Positions 6,172 to 8,801 of a DNA stretch of 8,801 bases are shown here, in pieces. The stretch is from NCBI GenBank assembly GCA_021160885.1, contig JAGHBR010000358.1, positions 1-8,801 on the forward strand, read 5' to 3'. Source of the stretch: Caldisericaceae bacterium (lineage in GTDB: Bacteria > Calditrichota > Calditrichia > Calditrichales > Calditrichaceae). The notes beneath the pieces were generated by a model, which saw nothing but the letters and a program-made list of their open reading frames with translations, made no database searches and was not told the origin of the DNA. Both the position numbers and the translations under genes were made by a program. Numbering within the stretch: the stretch's first letter is position 1; the number at the start of each line of letters is the position of its first letter.

Positions 6172-6464
6172 TTAGAGGGATGGTTTTTTTAGCCATTTTA
6201 CGATCAAGTTTTAAAGTTGAAACCATAATTTAAATTATTTTGGCAAGTGTATCAGAGACTGATTTTTTAGTTTCAAGATTTTGAATATTGAAAGCAAGTT
6301 CATCACTAACGTCAGGACAGCAAGGCTGCTTTTAAAATTATTTAGTATTTCGGATTTCGATATTGGAGTTTTTTCCAACTGCAAAAGAAACTGAGAAAGC
6401 AGCGTACGCTAAAAAATTAATTAAATTTCTTCGCACATTTCGTGCTTTTTGTGGTTATCACCAT

Positions 6465-7685
6465 TCACCGTGTTAAGGCCGGGTTGTGCAGAATGTAACC
6501 GTTCGCTTCCATGCGGTACTTGCGTCGCAACTCCAGCGTCTCAGCCGGTAAAATGGCCATAAAGCCGTACTTAGCTCGAATTTCGTCCACCACGGCGTCC
6601 AACATCTGTTGACGGGTGTGATCGTCAAACAGACGGCGTTGGTAGTTGAGCGATTCGATCTGGCTAACCGATACCCCTACATGCCGAATACGAATTCGGC
6701 GTAAACGCAGTTTTTCGAACAACTGACGGGCCTGTTTAAAAAGTTCGTGGCCATGGTTGGTCGCAAAAGGCAGGCGAGCGGTTGTCGTGTGAAATCTAAA
6801 ATCTGAATATTTAATTTTGATTCCCAGGGCATAGCACACCAATTGCTCATCACGCAACCGTTTGGCAATCCGTTCACAAAGGTACTGAAGCGTTCCTAAC
6901 ACCAGGGTTAAATCCGTAGTGTCTTCTTCAAAACTGGTTTCGCGACTGATTTGCTTGGGAAATACCTTCGGTGCCACGGTACGGTCATCTTCACCGCGGG
7001 CAAAGTGCCAGATCTTCAATCCATTTTTACCGAACAACTGCTCCATGATGTCTTTGGGCAGGCGAGCCAGTTGCCCGATTTTGAAAATACCCAGATCGAA
7101 CAATTTTTCACGGGCCATGCGACCAATGCCTGGCAGCAAATCCACCGGCAAATCGGCTAAAAACGCACGTTCTTTGCCAGTTGGTACCTCCACAATACCT
7201 GCCGGTTTTTGTAATCCCGAGGCAATCCGGGCAATCACTTTGTTACGACCAATACCCACCGAAAGACTAACGCCCACGCGTTGCCAGACTTCCTTTTTAA
7301 TCTGTTCGGCCACCCAGCGCGCCGAAGGGTACAGGTGCATGGTGCCTGTTAAATCAAGGTAAGCATCGTCTAATGAAGTAAATTCCACTTTAGGTGTGTA
7401 CTTCAGGTACACTTCCTGCAGAATGGAGGACACCGCACGGTAGTGTTCGTAATTGCCTTTTAAAAAAACAGCTTGCGGACACAGTGCTTTGGCCTGGAAT
7501 AGGGGCATGCCGGTACGCACGCCACAGGCGCGTGCCTCGTAGCTGGCCGTGTGCACCACTCCACGCTGATTTTCCTGCCCGCCGACAATCACCGGCCGGC
7601 CGCGCAGTTTAGGATTAAAGCCCTGCTCCACCGATGCAAAAAAAGCATCCGCATCGATGTGCATGACTACGCCTGACTCAGCCAT
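6465..7685 (-). CDS. dinB: Y-family DNA polymerase IV (translesion polymerase)
   Basis: A 406-residue error-prone polymerase for bypass of DNA lesions. The N-terminal HIDADAFFASVEQ (9-21) gives the metal-binding Asp11 and the aromatic steric gate Phe16. TASYEARACGVRTGM (46-60) is the conserved nucleotide-contact block. The second catalytic motif reads TSLDDAYLDLTG (103-114): Asp106 is present but the usual Glu is Asp107. VGIGRNKVIARIASGLQKPAG is split by the palm, and LPGIGRMAREKL (about 183-194) is the helix-hairpin-helix. The little finger follows, and QRRLF (349-353) fits a sliding-clamp-binding QxxLF peptide. A further 50-residue tail contains EIRAKYG, common in bacterial DinB2-like proteins. 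The ATG overlaps the upstream small gene by 8 bases; Met8 is an alternative start. Catalysis is probably retained. Confidence 0.95.
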   Translation of the reverse strand: MAESGVVMHIDADAFFASVEQGFNPKLRGRPVIVGGQENQRGVVHTASYEARACGVRTGMPLFQAKALCPQAVFLKGNYEHYRAVSSILQEVYLKYTPKVEFTSLDDAYLDLTGTMHLYPSARWVAEQIKKEVWQRVGVSLSVGIGRNKVIARIASGLQKPAGIVEVPTGKERAFLADLPVDLLPGIGRMAREKLFDLGIFKIGQLARLPKDIMEQLFGKNGLKIWHFARGEDDRTVAPKVFPKQISRETSFEEDTTDLTLVLGTLQYLCERIAKRLRDEQLVCYALGIKIKYSDFRFHTTTARLPFATNHGHELFKQARQLFEKLRLRRIRIRHVGVSVSQIESLNYQRRLFDDHTRQQMLDAVVDEIRAKYGFMAILPAETLELRRKYRMEANGYILHNPALTR

Positions 7686-7932
7686 CTAAACACACCCGCG
7701 CAATTTGCCATTCAAAATTGCCGCTGTCAAACAACAGTTCAAAATAATCGGAAGTATCGGCAATTACCGAAAAATGATGCTGTTTGTTGTAGCCCTGATC
7801 GCTCACCCAGTGACCATTCAACTGGTACACCTTGTACACCCGCCCATTCCATTTAAAGCGTAGGGGACGCATTTGCCCGTCCTTAAAATGTGAAATGACT
7901 TCTATGGGTTCAAAAATATCTTCAAAAATCAT
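7678..7932 (-). CDS. small DinB-linked protein, DUF6504-like
   Basis: An 84-residue acidic-aromatic protein beginning MIFEDIFEPIEVISHF. It has PLRFKWNGRVYKVYQLNGHW in the middle and a FELLFDSGNFEWQIARV end, which looks like a compact all-beta fold. The pattern (EPIEV, RPLRF.W.GR.Y.V, a W, then a substrate-like FEL.FD....W.I.RV ending) resembles the DUF6504 family, which I recall beside Y-family polymerase genes; this assignment is from memory. A longer frame would start at 7992, but that ATG lies between the -35 and -10 of the promoter, so ATG 7932 is chosen; AGGTG six bases before it is a possible ribosome site. The stop overlaps the dinB start by 8 bases, so the two are co-translated. The role is unknown, presumably linked to DNA damage tolerance. 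Confidence 0.82.
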   Translation of the reverse strand: MIFEDIFEPIEVISHFKDGQMRPLRFKWNGRVYKVYQLNGHWVSDQGYNKQHHFSVIADTSDYFELLFDSGNFEWQIARVCLDG

Positions 7933-7951
7933 GATGCACCTGTCTTGAATA

Positions 7952-7967
7952 GTGTACTTGCGTACAC
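7952..7967. promoter_or_regulatory. candidate SOS/LexA-type operator
   Basis: A perfect palindrome, GTGTAC-TTGC-GTACAC, lies just downstream of the -10 of the dinB operon and over the expected start of transcription (near 7964). The GTAC-N4-GTAC core is like the cyanobacterial-type LexA box, and translesion polymerases are classic SOS genes. LexA binding is inference; no lexA gene is in the window. Confidence 0.5.
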
Positions 7968-7970
7968 CAT

Positions 7971-7999
7971 AATATAATATTCCGAGGATCAAAAGGCAA
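7971..7999 (-). promoter_or_regulatory. sigma70-type promoter of the small gene-dinB operon
   Basis: Read on the minus strand, TTGCCT (7999-7994) and TATATT (7976-7971) are exactly 17 bases apart, with 4 of 6 and 5 of 6 consensus matches. It is the same architecture as the toxin-antitoxin promoter and places the start of transcription inside the palindrome 7952-7967. Confidence 0.65.
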
Positions 8000-8066
8000 G
8001 TAAAAAATATGTTGTGAATGGCAAAAATACAGTAAGGAATATTGGCAAAGTGCGGGCTACAATTAC

Positions 8067-8097
8067 AAAAAGGCAGAGCCGTAACCCTGCCTTTTTT
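8067..8097 (-). terminator. intrinsic terminator after the glutamate synthase-type gene
   Basis: AAAAAGGCAG (8067-8076) and CTGCCTTTTT (8087-8096) form a perfect 10-bp stem with a 10-base loop, with T runs on both strands. It lies 20 bases beyond the minus-strand stop at 8117 and insulates that gene from the dinB operon promoter. It could work in either direction. Confidence 0.8.
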
Positions 8098-8116
8098 CTA
8101 CATTAAAGGTAACTTT

Positions 8117-8801
8117 TTACCAGGTCATTCCATTTTGCAAATACTGATCAATAGCTGCGGCTGCCTTACGTCCGGCGCCCATGGCTAAAATAACCGTAGC
8201 CCCGCCGGTTACAATATCACCACCGGCAAATACGCCTTTTTTACTGGTCTTCATCGTTTCAGGATCAACGACAATTGTACCACGACGACTGGTTTCAATG
8301 TCCGGCGTGGTTTTCGTTACCAGCGGGTTGGGGCCATTACCAATGGCCACCACAGCTACATCAATATCAATGGTGTAATTTGAGCCTTCAATGGGAATGG
8401 GTCGGCGGCGACCCGATTCATCCGGCTCGCCCAGTTTCATTTTAATTAATTCCACCTTACGTAACCAACCTTCATCATCACCGATAAAACGCACCGGATT
8501 GGTTAACAACAGGAACTGTACCCCTTCTTCTTTAGCGTGTTTAACTTCTTCCACACGGGCCGGCATCTCTTTTTCTGAACGGCGGTACACAATGTAAGCA
8601 TTTTCAGCGCCCAGGCGCAGTGAGGTACGCACGGCATCCATGGCTGTATTGCCACCGCCGAACACGGCTACATTTTTCCCATGTACATCTAAAATCGGTG
8701 AATCATATTCAGGGAACTGGTAAGCCTTCATTAGATTAACACGTGTTAAAAATTCGTTGGCCGAGTACACGCCGTTCAGGTTTTCACCATCAATGCCCAA
8801 A
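8117..8801 (-). CDS. gltA: glutamate synthase small-subunit-type flavoprotein (GltA/GltD/NfnL), N-terminus outside window
   Basis: The frame runs off the right end; 227-228 C-terminal residues of a protein usually about 460-500 long are visible. VAVFGGGNTAMDA (44-56 of the fragment) is the Rossmann-type NADPH-binding motif. VYRRSEKEMPAR (71-82) is the family signature around the second dinucleotide fold. GVFAGGDIVTGGATVILAMG (189-208) is the FAD-binding C-terminal block. These proteins pass electrons from NADPH through FAD and iron-sulphur clusters to glutamate synthesis. The sequence resembles the homotetrameric GltA branch, and also NfnL, the large subunit of NADH-dependent ferredoxin:NADP oxidoreductase; without the N-terminus and upstream neighbour these cannot be separated. 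Upstream residues LGIDGENLNGVYSANEF fit an internal position, so the first visible codon (TTG) is not a start. Confidence 0.88.
   Translation of the reverse strand, partial: LGIDGENLNGVYSANEFLTRVNLMKAYQFPEYDSPILDVHGKNVAVFGGGNTAMDAVRTSLRLGAENAYIVYRRSEKEMPARVEEVKHAKEEGVQFLLLTNPVRFIGDDEGWLRKVELIKMKLGEPDESGRRRPIPIEGSNYTIDIDVAVVAIGNGPNPLVTKTTPDIETSRRGTIVVDPETMKTSKKGVFAGGDIVTGGATVILAMGAGRKAAAAIDQYLQNGMTW

Larger units (their letters stand above)
5825..6464. other. 640-base intergenic region made of repeat fragments
   Basis: No convincing gene is present between the toxin gene and dinB; a 48-codon frame at 6087-6233 lacks a ribosome site and runs through a hairpin. The region holds a 19-base direct repeat pair (5909-5927, 6063-6081), ATCAGAGACT at 5900-5909 and 6251-6260, TGCTGTCC (5913-5920) inverted as GGACAGCA (6315-6322), CGAAATCC (6015-6022) inverted as GGATTTCG (6352-6359), a perfect hairpin (6143-6171) and a palindrome AGCGTACGCT (6401-6410). 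The nested arrangement suggests the remains of mobile or MITE-like elements. Confidence 0.5.

Noticed and set aside
6087..6233. 48-codon open frame in the gap before dinB
   Set aside because: No Shine-Dalgarno sequence, it runs through the 13-bp hairpin, and composition is not protein-like.
6427..6455. Terminator-like GCAC/GTGC hairpin with T5 near the dinB stop
   Set aside because: Only a four-bp stem, and its T run is on the strand opposite to dinB, where no nearby transcript ends.
6919..7612. Plus-strand open frames of 147, 69 and 72 codons
   Set aside because: They are antisense to the well-supported dinB coding sequence and show no family features.
7933..7992. Upstream ATG extending the small DinB-linked protein by 20 residues
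   Set aside because: It falls between the -35 and -10 of a good promoter and across the palindrome; ATG 7932 fits better.

Overview
The window looks like part of a Gram-negative bacterial chromosome of intermediate G+C content. Two genes have signal peptides feeding a periplasm and one encodes an outer-membrane barrel. Gene style and dispersed hairpin repeats would fit an FCB-group or Calditrichota-like organism, but no taxonomic marker is present and this is only an impression. No rRNA, tRNA, CRISPR array or intact insertion sequence is visible.

Left block (1-3792, + strand) is a tight three-gene operon: an RND/MMPL inner-membrane transporter whose start lies outside the window, a secreted periplasmic LolA-like protein (outer-membrane lipoprotein-sorting type), and a secreted outer-membrane beta-barrel of DUF1302-like character that overlaps the previous gene by one base. 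Together they could form an envelope-spanning route for a lipid or other hydrophobic cargo. The cargo is not visible from sequence.

Middle block (3793-5824). About 590 bases without a gene hold two tandem copies of a dispersed, hairpin-rich repeat whose 54-base core is almost perfectly conserved. Next come a small four-helix membrane protein (4379-4750) and a two-helix membrane protein (to 4989) whose natural ATG appears separated from the body by a one-base deficit in an A tract. A type II toxin-antitoxin pair follows (5154-5824): a ribbon-helix-helix DUF6364-like antitoxin and a PIN-domain toxin overlapping by ATGA. It has a good sigma70-type promoter and an inverted repeat over the -10 that could be the autoregulatory operator.

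The gap 5825-6464 contains no credible gene but is full of repeat fragments: a 19-base direct repeat pair, inverted 8-mers, a perfect 13-bp purine/pyrimidine hairpin and a 10-base palindrome. It reads like degraded mobile or MITE/REP material.

Right block (minus strand). A two-gene operon (7932 to 6465) encodes an 84-residue protein resembling DUF6504 and a Y-family DNA polymerase (dinB), overlapping by 8 bases. The promoter at 7971-7999 has a perfect palindrome at the expected transcription start, a candidate SOS/LexA-type operator. The polymerase carries Asp where the family's second catalytic acid of the S-x-D-E motif is normally Glu. Last, 8117-8801 is the C-terminal part of a glutamate synthase small-subunit-type (GltA/GltD/NfnL) flavoprotein, followed by a strong intrinsic terminator at 8067-8097.
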